Below, piece by piece: positions 33,008 through 41,709 of a stretch of 64,000 nt of DNA. A program made the position numbers and the translations under genes. The stretch covers positions 1 to 64,000 of the forward strand of contig JAJEFJ010000031.1 of NCBI GenBank assembly GCA_022820485.1, in the 5' to 3' direction. The notes under the pieces were generated by a model that worked only from the letters and a program-made list of their open reading frames with translations, was not told the DNA's origin and made no database searches. This DNA is from Candidatus Latescibacterota bacterium. GTDB taxonomy: Bacteria > Latescibacterota > UBA2968 > UBA8231. How positions within the stretch are numbered: the first letter of the stretch is position 1; each line of letters begins with the position of its first letter.

Positions 33008-35052
33008 ACCATTTATCAAACGCATTCCTCGTCGCCGCAATAACCCTACTCACCGGTGCAGTCGCCTCCTTGGCTGAAGAAGGAATGCAGCCGCAAGTCG
33101 CGATCATTACTGGCGAATTTCGGGATCCCCGCTCGCGGGAAATCGGGTTTCAATACGACTCTGCTCCGGCACGGACCACGTCTCGCGTCATCCTAGACGA
33201 GCAGAATCGCTTCTCCCTCTCGGTGCCCACTGCGTGGGGGACCCTCGTCATCGGACGGTACGAAAGCGGGTTCCCTAACTTGTGGCAGCTACTGAAGTTC
33301 ATGGTCTTTGACAAGCGCGAGCTGTTCTTCTTCTATGTCGAACCCGGCGATAGTTTGCACATCGCCGTGGAGGAGAGCTTTTTCGGACCTTCCTATTCGT
33401 TTAGCGGCCCAGGAGCCGACAACAACCGCTTCGTGGTCGAATGGATGTCCGAATTCGGCCCCTTCAGTCTAGACTACGAGGGGCTGGAAATCGCGGATTT
33501 CAAGCACCAAGTAGATCAGCGGCGGCAAGACCAGTTCGAGTTTCTGGCCGAAGGACGCGAGGAATACGCGCTCACCCCGGGATTTGTCGATTATGCTACG
33601 GCATTCATCAAGTACGAATGGGCTCAGCGCATGGTTTCCTACCCGAGGCATTACTATCGCGCCAACGGACGCGAGAACAAAGCTATTGTGCCGGCCTACT
33701 ACGACTTCCTGCTAGATATTCCCCTAGCGGACGAAAAGGCCATAGTCACGCCGGATTATGACACATTTGTAGATCTTGCGCTCGACTGGTTTGCGAAGAT
33801 GGAAGCGGAAGATAGAGAGCAACACAAAGCTCCTGCCATGTCTAAGCTCCTGCAACTGTCGCAGTACGGCCTGTCGGATTCGGCCCAAGCTCGCTTTGAT
33901 TCAATCTACGAAAAGAACAACGTTCCTATCCTAGGCCTGTCACAGCGAATCGATTTGTCTCGGTACGGTCTGTCGGACTCGCTCCAAGCTCGGCTCGATT
34001 CAAGTTACGAAAAGGCCGAGAAACCAAAACTGTCCGAACAATTCGACTTGTCGCGGCTGGGCGCGTCGCAAGCAAAGCAAGCCCTCCTCGACTCGCTGTT
34101 CGCCCAGACCAGATCCTATAGGAGTACCTATCCAAGTGAAGACGCGCCGAGAGTCGATACTACGGACGGGAAGGTGGTTTTTCACCTAGCCAAAGAAGGA
34201 CAGTTGGAAGAGTTCGCCAAGACGCGCAAGCTATCCGAGAAAATCGATGTGTCGGGATTGGGGCTGTCGCATTCGCTCCAGGCCCAGCTCGATTCAAGTT
34301 ACGCAAACCACAAACCGCGCAAGCTGTCGGACATCGTCGATCTAGCGCAGTTCGATTTGTCGGCGGCAGCCCAAGCCCAGCTCGACTCGCTATTCGCCGA
34401 ACCACTAGGTTGGACGACTTGGAGTTTTGCACAGCGATACGATCAAGCGAAGAAGTCCATGGAGGGGCGGGTGCTATACTGGTATCTGGCCGGGCAGGTA
34501 ATCAAGGGATTTGAAGGCGGTAGCGAGCAATTTGAATTGGCCCGCGAGAAGTGGGAGGATTTCGAGAAAATCAACCCGCACCCAGAATACACCGAGGCGG
34601 TCGCCGCGGCGTTGCACAAGGCCCTTCGTCTGCGCCCTAAGCAACCTGCCCCCGATTTCACCCTCTCCGACCTCAACGGCCAGCCAGTATCCCTGAGTCA
34701 GTTCAAAGAGAAGGCGGTATTCTTGGATTTCTGGGCAAGTTGGTGCGGGCCGTGTATCAGCAACTTGGCTTTTCTGCGACAGATCAAAGCGCAAATGGCT
34801 GACCAGCAGGTCGTGTTCCTCAATATCTCGTTGGATGAAAGCGATTCCGCCTGGCGCAAGGCCGTCGCCGAACACGGAATCAAAGGCGTCCACGTGCGGG
34901 CTCACGGATGGGGCTCCGAAGTGGCGAAAAGCTATAACGTGACGAGCTTGCCCGAGTATTATATAGTGGACGCGCAGGGATTGATTGCGGAGCGTCTATC
35001 TACAGTACGCGATACAGACGAGATTATAGCGACGATCGAGAAGAGCTTGTGA
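33004..35052 (+). CDS. exported TlpA-like thioredoxin-fold protein with five internal repeats
   Basis: A 682-residue protein with a signal peptide (MNHLSNAFLVAAITLLTGAVASLA). The C-terminal ~140 residues are a TlpA/ResA-type thiol:disulfide domain: APDFTLSDLNGQPVSLSQF, then WCGPC at 580-584 and a cis-Pro region SLPEYYIVD. The first ~270 residues resemble the N-terminal part of Bacteroidetes-type TlpA proteins. Between them, residues ~279-465 hold about five copies of a ~30-residue unit (LS..IDLS.YGLSDSLQARLD followed by SSYEK). I do not recognise this repeat. A periplasmic redox function is likely; the role of the repeats is unknown. Confidence 0.82.
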   Translation: MNHLSNAFLVAAITLLTGAVASLAEEGMQPQVAIITGEFRDPRSREIGFQYDSAPARTTSRVILDEQNRFSLSVPTAWGTLVIGRYESGFPNLWQLLKFMVFDKRELFFFYVEPGDSLHIAVEESFFGPSYSFSGPGADNNRFVVEWMSEFGPFSLDYEGLEIADFKHQVDQRRQDQFEFLAEGREEYALTPGFVDYATAFIKYEWAQRMVSYPRHYYRANGRENKAIVPAYYDFLLDIPLADEKAIVTPDYDTFVDLALDWFAKMEAEDREQHKAPAMSKLLQLSQYGLSDSAQARFDSIYEKNNVPILGLSQRIDLSRYGLSDSLQARLDSSYEKAEKPKLSEQFDLSRLGASQAKQALLDSLFAQTRSYRSTYPSEDAPRVDTTDGKVVFHLAKEGQLEEFAKTRKLSEKIDVSGLGLSHSLQAQLDSSYANHKPRKLSDIVDLAQFDLSAAAQAQLDSLFAEPLGWTTWSFAQRYDQAKKSMEGRVLYWYLAGQVIKGFEGGSEQFELAREKWEDFEKINPHPEYTEAVAAALHKALRLRPKQPAPDFTLSDLNGQPVSLSQFKEKAVFLDFWASWCGPCISNLAFLRQIKAQMADQQVVFLNISLDESDSAWRKAVAEHGIKGVHVRAHGWGSEVAKSYNVTSLPEYYIVDAQGLIAERLSTVRDTDEIIATIEKSL

Positions 35053-35108
35053 AGGAGAAAGTCAATGCCCGCGTCTTCGCCACGCCGCCTGTCAGAATTG
35101 ATGCGGTA

Positions 35109-35142
35109 CAGGCATGACAGTAGATTCATGATGTCATGCCTG
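35109..35142. promoter_or_regulatory. palindromic operator overlapping the antitoxin start codon
   Basis: CAGGCATGACA (35109-35119) and TGTCATGCCTG (35132-35142) are a perfect 11-bp inverted repeat with a 12-base spacer. The ATG of the ribbon-helix-helix gene (35136) lies inside the right arm. This is the expected layout for autorepression by an RHH antitoxin dimer pair. Confidence 0.65.
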
Positions 35143-35405
35143 CTACTCAGATTATCCTTCGCAATGTCGATCCCGAACTCTTGCGGCGACTTCGCGCTAT
35201 CAGCACAGAACGCGGCGAGAGCTTGAACAGCACCGTGCTGCGTCTCCTGAAAGACGCGGTCGGGCTAGATGCGCGTCGCGACCGCCTGCGCCGGTACGTC
35301 ACCTGGACGGCCGACGACCTCTCGGAGTTTACCGATGCGCTACGTGCACAGCGAATCGTCAATGAACGGCAGGCAGTGAACTTCCTACCGGGTATCCACG
35401 GGTGA
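35136..35405 (+). CDS. ribbon-helix-helix (FitA/Arc-like) antitoxin, no partner seen
   Basis: An 89-residue protein. MPATQIILRNVDPELLRRLR, then ERGESLNSTVLRLLKDA, is the beta strand plus two-helix layout of RHH repressors such as FitA. Such proteins normally neutralise a PIN-domain RNase encoded directly downstream. Here the stop is followed only by a short GTG-initiated frame (35402 to about 35480) without PIN motifs, running into the 3' end of the convergent gene at 35431. The toxin therefore seems lost. An inverted repeat spans the start codon. Confidence 0.78.
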   Translation: MPATQIILRNVDPELLRRLRAISTERGESLNSTVLRLLKDAVGLDARRDRLRRYVTWTADDLSEFTDALRAQRIVNERQAVNFLPGIHG

Positions 35406-35430
35406 TCGACTATGTGGGCACTCCCACCTT

Positions 35431-36462
35431 TCAGCTATTGAACCCAACTTCGCGCTCTCCCCTGTCGGCCGCCTCCTGAATGCGAACGACGTTGCGCGTC
35501 GAGCCTAGTACCGCAGCGGTGTCGAGGCCGTTGGCGGGAACTTCGTCGGCGATGTCGTCGAGGAAGGAGCGCAGATAGCCGCCCCGTTGGGCCGGGGGTA
35601 GCGGCTCGATCTGCACAGTGGCGTCTTCCCTGCCGAGCACTTGAATTTCCTTGGCCGTAGTCGCAGTCTCGATTACTCCATCCCGCCCCCAAAACGTAGT
35701 CCGCCAGTAGTAGGGCATGGTGTAGCCCGCCCTATCGGGAGCGAAGTACGACACGTCGCCCAACACCCCACAGCCATTGTCCATCTCCAGCATCATCTGC
35801 CCGGCGTCCTGCATGTGGAAATCCTCGGGGACAAAGGCCCGCCAGCAGCGCGCGGCGTTGATTTTCGACCACTGGCGGCCCGTGACCCAAGGCAAGGCGT
35901 CGATGGCGTGGATGCCAATATCAGTGATGGTGCCGCCGTGTTTGCCCTGTTCAAAATACCAGCCGGGCCGCGAGCCCAAGAGCAGTGGGTGTTGGCCACC
36001 AAAGGCGATGGCGTGGACTTCGCCGATGCGGCCAGCTTGGATCAGGTTGCGCGCGCCGATAAACGCAGCCGAGTCGCGCATGGTCAACATGCAGCCGACC
36101 TTGAGGTTTTTCTCGCCCGCCAATGCCTCAATGCGGTCGAGATCGGCCATTTTGGTGCACAGAGGTTTGTCGCCGATGACGTGCTTACCGCGCGTGAGAG
36201 CATCGATCAGCACCGGGCCGCGACCGGCGAAATAGGTACCGGTCGCAACGATATCACAGTCCACCTCGTCGAGCATCTGCTCGATCCGGTCGTGGGTAAT
36301 TGCGGCAGTGCCCTTTGCGCGGATTTCGGCGCGTGTCTCCGCGTGCTCCTCGCACGCAGCTACCACTTCGAGCGTGGACGAGTCGCAAGCTAGTGCGTAG
36401 AGGTCGAAGATGTGGCCGTGGCGGAAACCGGCGAAGGCGATTTTGTGAGGGGCTTCACTCAT
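35431..36462 (-). CDS. Gfo/Idh/MocA-family oxidoreductase
   Basis: A 343-residue NAD(P)-dependent dehydrogenase of sugars or related polyols. The N-terminal Rossmann part begins KIAFAGFRHGHIFDLY; the usual GxGxxG is replaced by GFRHGH, a variant seen in part of the family. GKHVIGDKPLCTKMADLD contains the catalytic-site Lys (normally EKP, here DKP). A C-terminal alpha/beta domain (GGTITDIGIHAIDAL with the conserved D..H) follows. Last gene of a four-gene minus-strand unit with creatininase, a 4-TM protein and RraA. Substrate unknown. Confidence 0.85.
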   Translation of the reverse strand: MSEAPHKIAFAGFRHGHIFDLYALACDSSTLEVVAACEEHAETRAEIRAKGTAAITHDRIEQMLDEVDCDIVATGTYFAGRGPVLIDALTRGKHVIGDKPLCTKMADLDRIEALAGEKNLKVGCMLTMRDSAAFIGARNLIQAGRIGEVHAIAFGGQHPLLLGSRPGWYFEQGKHGGTITDIGIHAIDALPWVTGRQWSKINAARCWRAFVPEDFHMQDAGQMMLEMDNGCGVLGDVSYFAPDRAGYTMPYYWRTTFWGRDGVIETATTAKEIQVLGREDATVQIEPLPPAQRGGYLRSFLDDIADEVPANGLDTAAVLGSTRNVVRIQEAADRGEREVGFNS

Positions 36463-36474
36463 TCTTACCTCGAC

Positions 36475-37203
36475 TCACGATTCCTCTTCCTCGTCGCCGT
36501 ACGAGTGCCCGCCGAAAATGGCCCGCAGTTCGGCCGCGGACGTGGCTTGGCGCATCTGGGCCATGCGCTCGGCCTCGTGTTTTTGCAGAGCGCGGACGTT
36601 TTCCAGCACCGCGCTGAGCTTGTCAGCGGGGAATTTCACCGCGCCGTTTTCGTCCATGTGAATGATCTCGCCCGGGGCCACATCCATGCCGGCGACTGAG
36701 ACCGGCACATTAACCGCGTGAATGGCTTGGGCACCGTGACCAGCGGTGACGCCGCTGAGCAAGTACTGGAACTTCATCGGGCGGATCTCGTCAATGTCGC
36801 GCGAGGGCCCGTTGGAAATCGCGCCAACGCAGCCAATGGCCTGCATAGCAGTAGTCATGTTGCCGCCGGCTAGGCCGACCTTGCCCGCGATTTCGGGCGG
36901 AAACTTCTGCTGGAAGACCAAGATCGTCGGCTTGGGCGAGGCGTCGAGGGCATCGAGAACGTCCATGAAGCTAACGCCGCTGTAATTGGGATCGGGCAGG
37001 CCGTAAGTGCAAGTGACCGCGTAGCCGACCGTAGGGCCAAGCTCGGGATACATGCAGCGCAGCGACTGATCGGTGTACCAGTTTTCGCTCCAGGGATTGT
37101 ATAGTCCCAAGCACAAGGGGTCGCCCGGATAGGTGGCGACGACATTGGTAATGGAAGGCGTGTCGAAGTTTTTCAGTTCTTCAAGCATTTCTTGTTCGGT
37201 CAT
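36475..37203 (-). CDS. RraA/HMG-aldolase-like family protein
   Basis: A 242-residue protein with the RraA fold signature: FDTPSITNVVA at the start, GNMTTAMQAIGCVGAISNGPSRDIDEI in the middle, and VPVSVAGMDVAPGEIIHMDENGAVKFP. RraA-like proteins include regulators of RNase E and metal-dependent aldolases of 4-hydroxy-4-methyl-2-oxoglutarate type. The GDxxGG-like catalytic site region with Arg-Asp (SRDIDEI) is present, so an aldolase or decarboxylase role next to sugar oxidoreductases is more plausible than RNase control. AGGAGC precedes the ATG. Confidence 0.8.
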   Translation of the reverse strand: MTEQEMLEELKNFDTPSITNVVATYPGDPLCLGLYNPWSENWYTDQSLRCMYPELGPTVGYAVTCTYGLPDPNYSGVSFMDVLDALDASPKPTILVFQQKFPPEIAGKVGLAGGNMTTAMQAIGCVGAISNGPSRDIDEIRPMKFQYLLSGVTAGHGAQAIHAVNVPVSVAGMDVAPGEIIHMDENGAVKFPADKLSAVLENVRALQKHEAERMAQMRQATSAAELRAIFGGHSYGDEEEES

Positions 37204-37233
37204 TAGAAGCTCCTGATTAGGTAATGGGAAAGG

Positions 37234-37614
37234 TCAACCCGCGTCTGCCGCTTTCTTCTTTAGCGCATGGTAAAACAGATTCGCTACGAGGCACATAGCG
37301 AGGATGACCAAATAGGCACCTATTGTGCCGATCTCTTGCTTAAGAATGTCCATCACAACGTTGAGGATGATCAGCGCAGCACCGTACAGTGCGAGGACAT
37401 GCCACCACTTCACGGCACTTCTTCCTTCCGTCGTCGCTTTCTTCTTTAGCATCTGATAAAACAGACCAGCAGATACGAAAATCATAGCGAGGAAGGCCAA
37501 ATAGGCTCCTATCACGCCGATCGCACTCTGGGTAATGACCGTCACAGCATTGATGACGATCAGCGCAGCATACAGTGCGAAAAAATGCCGCCACTCAAAG
37601 TTCCAACGGTCCAT
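37234..37614 (-). CDS. four-helix membrane protein made of two tandem copies
   Basis: A 126-residue protein in which residues ~8-60 and ~69-121 are copies of one two-helix unit (WRHFFALYAALIVINAV and WWHVLALYGAALIILNV; IGVIGAYLAFLAM and IGTIGAYLVILAM; both ending LKKKA). The DNA of the two halves is also visibly similar (for example GATGATCAGCGCAGCA against GACGATCAGCGCAGCA), so the duplication is fairly recent. AAGGAG precedes the ATG. Not a family I recognise. It lies between creatininase and RraA genes, so a small transporter or accessory role is possible. Confidence 0.65.
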   Translation of the reverse strand: MDRWNFEWRHFFALYAALIVINAVTVITQSAIGVIGAYLAFLAMIFVSAGLFYQMLKKKATTEGRSAVKWWHVLALYGAALIILNVVMDILKQEIGTIGAYLVILAMCLVANLFYHALKKKAADAG

Positions 37615-37658
37615 AACACTCGCTCCTTATCGGTAGTAGTTCCAATGTGCGCGTCGCG

Positions 37659-38471
37659 TCAATGCTGATCGCGCCGCGGCAGAATCGGCTGATTCTTCAA
37701 CTCGCGGATTAGCTCTACCAGCCCCTCAGTCGCCGCTGCTAAAAATTTTTCGCCCTTTTCCTTGGTAGCTTTAGTCGCGTCCCCCATAACCCCGCTGCCC
37801 GTCTGCTGGCTCCAATAGGGTATCAGCCGCGCACCCGATCCCTCGGGATGCGTGCCGGCCAACAGGTCGGTGCGGAAACTAGGCGACAGCGGCGAACGCT
37901 CGTCAACAGCCTTGTCCATTTCGACGAGTTCCGGCTTGAGCGCCAAGTAAAGCGAAGTCTCGTATTCGCCGGCGTGCGAAGTGCCGCCGTAGTCCGAGTC
38001 GCGCAGTTCGTTGCCCACGGTCTTGGCGCGGCGTATATCCCAGTGATTGACCGAGGCACAGAGGATCTGCCCCTCGTATTCGAGGACGGTGAGACGGGCC
38101 GCTAGGTCGAGCGGCGAGGTGTTGGAGCCGTGGCCATTGACGATGAGGATGCGCTTAAAGCCGTGGTGGGCCAAGCTGCAACACACGTCCTTGACGTAGC
38201 GGATAAAGGTGTCCCACGTAATGGTCAGGGTGCCGTGGAAATCCATGTGGTGCGGGCTGTAGCCGTGGGTGACGGGCGGAGCGAGCACGGCTTCCTCTGG
38301 GATGCGGGCCACGGCGCGCTCGCAAATGCCGTGACACAGCACCACGTCCGTATCCACCGGCAGATGCGGACCGTGGTCTTCGTGGGTGGCGACGGGCAGC
38401 ACGGCCACGCGGCCCGCGGCGGCAGCGTCCCGGGTCTCGTTCCAGATCATTTCAGCGTAGCGGTATTTCAC
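37659..38471 (-). CDS. creatininase-family amidohydrolase
   Basis: A 270-residue protein. The GTG at 38471 is preferred because AAGGAG lies 9 bases upstream and the protein then begins KYRYAEMIW, as in family members; the longer upstream frame is not protein-like. The metal-binding motifs THEDHGPHLPVDTDV and NGHGSN are intact, as is a SHAGEYETSLYLALKPELV segment. The family includes creatininases and the riboflavin/F420-pathway protein ArfB, so the substrate is uncertain. First gene of the minus-strand creatininase, 4-TM, RraA, Gfo/Idh unit. Confidence 0.85.
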   Translation of the reverse strand: MKYRYAEMIWNETRDAAAAGRVAVLPVATHEDHGPHLPVDTDVVLCHGICERAVARIPEEAVLAPPVTHGYSPHHMDFHGTLTITWDTFIRYVKDVCCSLAHHGFKRILIVNGHGSNTSPLDLAARLTVLEYEGQILCASVNHWDIRRAKTVGNELRDSDYGGTSHAGEYETSLYLALKPELVEMDKAVDERSPLSPSFRTDLLAGTHPEGSGARLIPYWSQQTGSGVMGDATKATKEKGEKFLAAATEGLVELIRELKNQPILPRRDQH

Positions 38472-38561
38472 GGCAGTTCGCTCCTTGAGTGTAGTAGAGT
38501 CAGCGCACGAGAACGCGGGAAGAAATACGCAATTCGTGCAGCAGGGGCAAGTTGCCGTTCC

Positions 38562-38590
38562 TCGACAGTTTTTGGCATCCCTTCTATATT
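38562..38590 (+). promoter_or_regulatory. probable promoter of ddl
   Basis: TCGACA (38562-38567) and TATATT (38585-38590) are separated by 17 bases and lie about 50 bases upstream of the ddl ATG. AAGGAA precedes the ATG as a weak ribosome-binding site. Confidence 0.45.
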
Positions 38591-38639
38591 GGTAGAAGGG
38601 GCAACGATACTCGCAACTTAATCGAAGGAACAGCAATAC

Positions 38640-39734
38640 ATGGGTCGCAAGATACGCCTCGGTGTGCTCTGCGGCGGGCGCTCGGCCGAGCACGAGGTCT
38701 CGGTGATTTCAGCGCGCTCGATGTTGGAAGCCATCGACAAGGACAAGTACGAATTGGTGATGATCGGCATCTCCAAGGAAGGGCGCTGGCTGTCCGCTGC
38801 GGACACGCAGCAACTTCTGGCGTCCAGTCAGGTCCACGAGGACGGACTAACACCAGTAGCACTCGACTATCTGGGGACGCGCTCGCTCGTGGCGCAGCGA
38901 GGCGATGTGCAGGACCAAGCCCTCGACGTAATCTTCCCCCTCTTGCACGGCCCCTACGGCGAGGACGGCACCATACAGGGCCTGATGGAACTGGCCAATG
39001 TAGCGTATGTAGGGGCCGGAGTCGTCGGCTCGGCCGTGGGCATGGACAAGGAGCTGATGAAGCGGGTCTTCAAGGCCGAGGGATTGCCGCAGGTGGACTA
39101 CCAAGTAGTGCGGCGCAGCCGGTGGGAAAAGGACCGCGCCGGAGTGCGGGCCGAAGTTGAAGCCGCGCTGGACTACCCCGTCTTCGTCAAGCCAGTGAAC
39201 CTCGGTTCGAGCGTCGGGGTGAGCAAAGCCTGCGATGGTGCCGAACTGGAACAGGCCATCGACGACGCAGCGCAATACGACTACAAGATCGTGGTCGAAG
39301 CCGAAGCTACTGGCTGCCGCGAAGTCGAAGTGGCGATCTTGGGCAACGAGTCGCCGGAAGCGTCCATTACCGGCGAGATCGTGCCGGGCAACGACTTTTA
39401 CGACTACAACGCCAAATACATCGACGACAATTCCGATCTAATCATTCCAGCGCGTATCTCACCCGCCACCCAAGAGGCCGTGCGCGAGCTAGGCATCCGG
39501 GCCTTTCAGGCGATAGAAGCCTGGGGGTTAGCTCGGGTGGACTTTTTCGTGCGCGAAAGCGATGAGACGATTTTCGTCAACGAGATCAACACCATGCCGG
39601 GGTTTACGCCCATCAGCATGTATCCCAAGCTGTGGGAGGCGAGCGGCGTGAGTTACGGTGATTTGATCGACCGGTTGGTCCAGTTGGGAATCGAGCGACA
39701 CGAGGACAAGCAGAAGACGAAGACAGCGCGGTAA
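38640..39734 (+). CDS. ddl: D-alanine--D-alanine ligase
   Basis: A 364-residue ATP-grasp enzyme that makes the D-Ala-D-Ala dipeptide of peptidoglycan. CGGRSAEHEVSVISA near the N-terminus, LHGPYGEDGTIQGL, VKPVNLGSSVGVSKA and the C-terminal magnesium site EINTMPGFTPISMYPKLW are all intact. The size is normal. Peptidoglycan synthesis is therefore present. Divergent from the creatininase unit, with about 170 bases between. Confidence 0.95.
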   Translation: MGRKIRLGVLCGGRSAEHEVSVISARSMLEAIDKDKYELVMIGISKEGRWLSAADTQQLLASSQVHEDGLTPVALDYLGTRSLVAQRGDVQDQALDVIFPLLHGPYGEDGTIQGLMELANVAYVGAGVVGSAVGMDKELMKRVFKAEGLPQVDYQVVRRSRWEKDRAGVRAEVEAALDYPVFVKPVNLGSSVGVSKACDGAELEQAIDDAAQYDYKIVVEAEATGCREVEVAILGNESPEASITGEIVPGNDFYDYNAKYIDDNSDLIIPARISPATQEAVRELGIRAFQAIEAWGLARVDFFVRESDETIFVNEINTMPGFTPISMYPKLWEASGVSYGDLIDRLVQLGIERHEDKQKTKTAR

Positions 39735-39746
39735 GCGGTATGCACA

Positions 39747-39776
39747 TTCTGCGTCCTTCTGCGTCCTTCTGCGGAT
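39747..39776. repeat. 10-bp tandem repeat
   Basis: TTCTGCGTCC, TTCTGCGTCC, TTCTGCGGAT: three head-to-tail copies, the last imperfect, in the gap between ddl and the DUF445 gene. Confidence 0.6.
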
Positions 39777-39801
39777 AATCGTATTGATTGCGAATTGATC
39801 T

Positions 39802-40509
39802 ATGAAAACAGCACGCTGGGAAAAGGGCAACGTCAGCAACCTAATTTCGTTTGCCCTATTGGTGGCGGGCCTCTGGGGACGCGTTGAGGATGTAGCTGGC
39901 AGCGAATGGGTACTGGCGGTCGGGTTGTTTGGCTTTGCCGGCGGCGCGACCAACTGGTTAGCAGTAAAAATGCTCTTCGACCGGGTGCCCCTGCTGTACG
40001 GGTCAGGAGTGATCCCAGCGCGGTTTCGCGCCATCCGGGAAGCGGTCAAAGACGCCATCATGCGCTACTTCTTCGACGAGGAGTATCTAGAGCGATTCTT
40101 TGCCGAGCGGATGGCCGGAGACGACGTGGGAGAAAAGGTGCAAAAGGTGCTGGCGTCCGACGAGGTTGACGCGATCATCGACCGCAAGCTAGACGAGTTG
40201 GCGGAATCGCCGCAGGGGATGATGCTCCAGTTGGTCGGGACGCAGACGGTCAAGCCGCTAGTCAAGCAGTTCGTGATTGGGTTCGGAAGCGAGATCGCGC
40301 CGCTTTTGGCCGACGAGGCGGGCATTGACGTCAGCACCATGCGGCAGCAGGTTGACGGCCTGCTGGAAACCAAGTTGGAGGAGTTGACGCCCGACCGAGT
40401 CAAGGAGATGATGGAGGAAGTAATCCGCGAGCACTTGGGCTGGCTAATCATCTGGGGCAATGTGTTCGGCGGCACTATTGGACTTTTATCTAAAGCACTG
40501 GGGTATTAA
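39802..40509 (+). CDS. DUF445-family membrane protein
   Basis: A 235-residue protein. FGFAGGATNWLAVKMLFDR, followed by IPARFRAIREAVKDAI, is the DUF445 signature. The C-terminus LIIWGNVFGGTIGLLSKAL is a membrane helix, giving one helix at each end with a charged helical middle. Function not established. The SDR gene starts 2 bases after its stop, so the two are probably translated in tandem. Confidence 0.85.
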   Translation: MKTARWEKGNVSNLISFALLVAGLWGRVEDVAGSEWVLAVGLFGFAGGATNWLAVKMLFDRVPLLYGSGVIPARFRAIREAVKDAIMRYFFDEEYLERFFAERMAGDDVGEKVQKVLASDEVDAIIDRKLDELAESPQGMMLQLVGTQTVKPLVKQFVIGFGSEIAPLLADEAGIDVSTMRQQVDGLLETKLEELTPDRVKEMMEEVIREHLGWLIIWGNVFGGTIGLLSKALGY

Positions 40510-40511
40510 AA

Positions 40512-41318
40512 ATGAGCCAATGGAATTTGCAGGGCGAAGTAGCAGTAGTCATCGGTGGCACCGGCGTATTGGGCGGAGCAATGGCCCAGGGATTGGCCGA
40601 GGCCGGAGCCTCCGTAGCGGTGTTGGGGCGGGACCACGACCGGGGAAATAAGCGAGTAGCGGCGATAGAGGCCGCAGGAGGCACAGGCGTTTTTGCCGCC
40701 TGCGACGCCACGGACAAAGCGTCGCTCAAGGACGCCCACGAAGCGGTCGTCGCGGCGTTGGGCCCTGTCAACGTGCTCCTCAACGCAGCCGGCGGCAATC
40801 AGCCGCAGGTGACCCTGAACGACGACTTAGACTTCGCCGCGATAGCAACCGACGATTGGCAGCGTTGTTTCGACTTGAACTTGGGGGCTGGTGCGCTGTT
40901 GCCCTGCCAAGAATTCGGCTCAGCCATGGCCGCACAAGGCCGGGGCAGCATCATCAACATCGCCTCGATCGCCGCCCACCTGCCGGTTTCGCGGGTGGTG
41001 GCGTACTCCGCGGCCAAAGCGGCCGTATTGAACCTAACGCAATTCCTCGCGCGGGAGTGGGCCGACAAAGGCGTGCGGGTCAACTCCATCACCCCGGGCT
41101 TCTTCCCCGCCGAGCAAAACCGCCGCTTGCTCTTTGAAGACGACGGCACCCCAACCGAACGCGGCCAACAAATCCTCTCCCACACCCCCATGGACCGCTT
41201 TGGCCGCCCCGAGGAGTTAGTCGGCGCAGCGGTATTTCTCGCATCGGACGCAGCCAGCGGCTTCGTCACCGGCACGGACATCCGCGTTGACGGGGGGTTT
41301 TTGGCGACGACGATTTAA
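40512..41318 (+). CDS. short-chain dehydrogenase/reductase (SDR)
   Basis: A 268-residue classical SDR. The cofactor loop is GGTGVLGGAMAQ, NAAGG is present, and the catalytic triad is Ser in IINIASIA, then YSAAK with Tyr and Lys. GFVTGTDIRVDGGF closes the fold. Length and the PGFFPAEQNRRLL segment resemble the SDR-type fructuronate/mannonate oxidoreductases, but that is tentative. Follows DUF445 without a gap. Confidence 0.85.
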   Translation: MSQWNLQGEVAVVIGGTGVLGGAMAQGLAEAGASVAVLGRDHDRGNKRVAAIEAAGGTGVFAACDATDKASLKDAHEAVVAALGPVNVLLNAAGGNQPQVTLNDDLDFAAIATDDWQRCFDLNLGAGALLPCQEFGSAMAAQGRGSIINIASIAAHLPVSRVVAYSAAKAAVLNLTQFLAREWADKGVRVNSITPGFFPAEQNRRLLFEDDGTPTERGQQILSHTPMDRFGRPEELVGAAVFLASDAASGFVTGTDIRVDGGFLATTI

Positions 41319-41328
41319 GATAGCCCGC

Positions 41329-41709
41329 TCAATCGTCATTCGAAAATGGCGTCCCTTGATGGAATCTCAGCTTCCAACCACCAGACGACCGCGTCCAGAT
41401 TGAACTCCTTCGTGCTTTCTCGATATTTTCGCCGTAGGTGATGATACTATTGTACGTTACCTGTGCGACTCCTTCAGCAAGAAGACGCGCATCAAAGTCT
41501 GGAAGTGGAATCACCGCTTCTATGGGCGTTGAAGGTACCGAAAGCGTGTCGGCGCGCTGGTAGATACGCCCAGACCTGCCAAACTCGAAGAAGTCCTCGG
41601 CGATGACTTCCTCCATCCTCGATAAGTCGAAACGCGTTTCCGCCCGCCACAACTCTTCTTCTAGGCGCTGTAGGAGTTGCCGATCTTCGGCCGTAAGTTC
41701 AGTCTCCAT
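41329..41709 (-). CDS. SnoaL/DUF4440-like NTF2-fold protein
   Basis: A 126-residue protein starting at the ATG at 41709, behind GGGAGGAAC; an upstream GTG at 41751 is less likely. EEELWRAETRFDLSRMEEVIAEDFFEFG, then SIITYGE, then RSSIWTRSSGGWKLRFHQGTP, is the usual DUF4440 pattern of a cone-shaped dimer fold. Members include ketosteroid isomerase-like enzymes and proteins of unknown function. Lower GC than ddl and the SDR upstream, like the next two genes. Confidence 0.75.
   Translation of the reverse strand: METELTAEDRQLLQRLEEELWRAETRFDLSRMEEVIAEDFFEFGRSGRIYQRADTLSVPSTPIEAVIPLPDFDARLLAEGVAQVTYNSIITYGENIEKARRSSIWTRSSGGWKLRFHQGTPFSNDD

Noticed and set aside
38472..38693. N-terminal extension of the creatininase-family frame
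   Set aside because: Low-complexity Cys/Arg-rich translation overlapping the ddl promoter; GTG at 38471 has a good ribosome-binding site.
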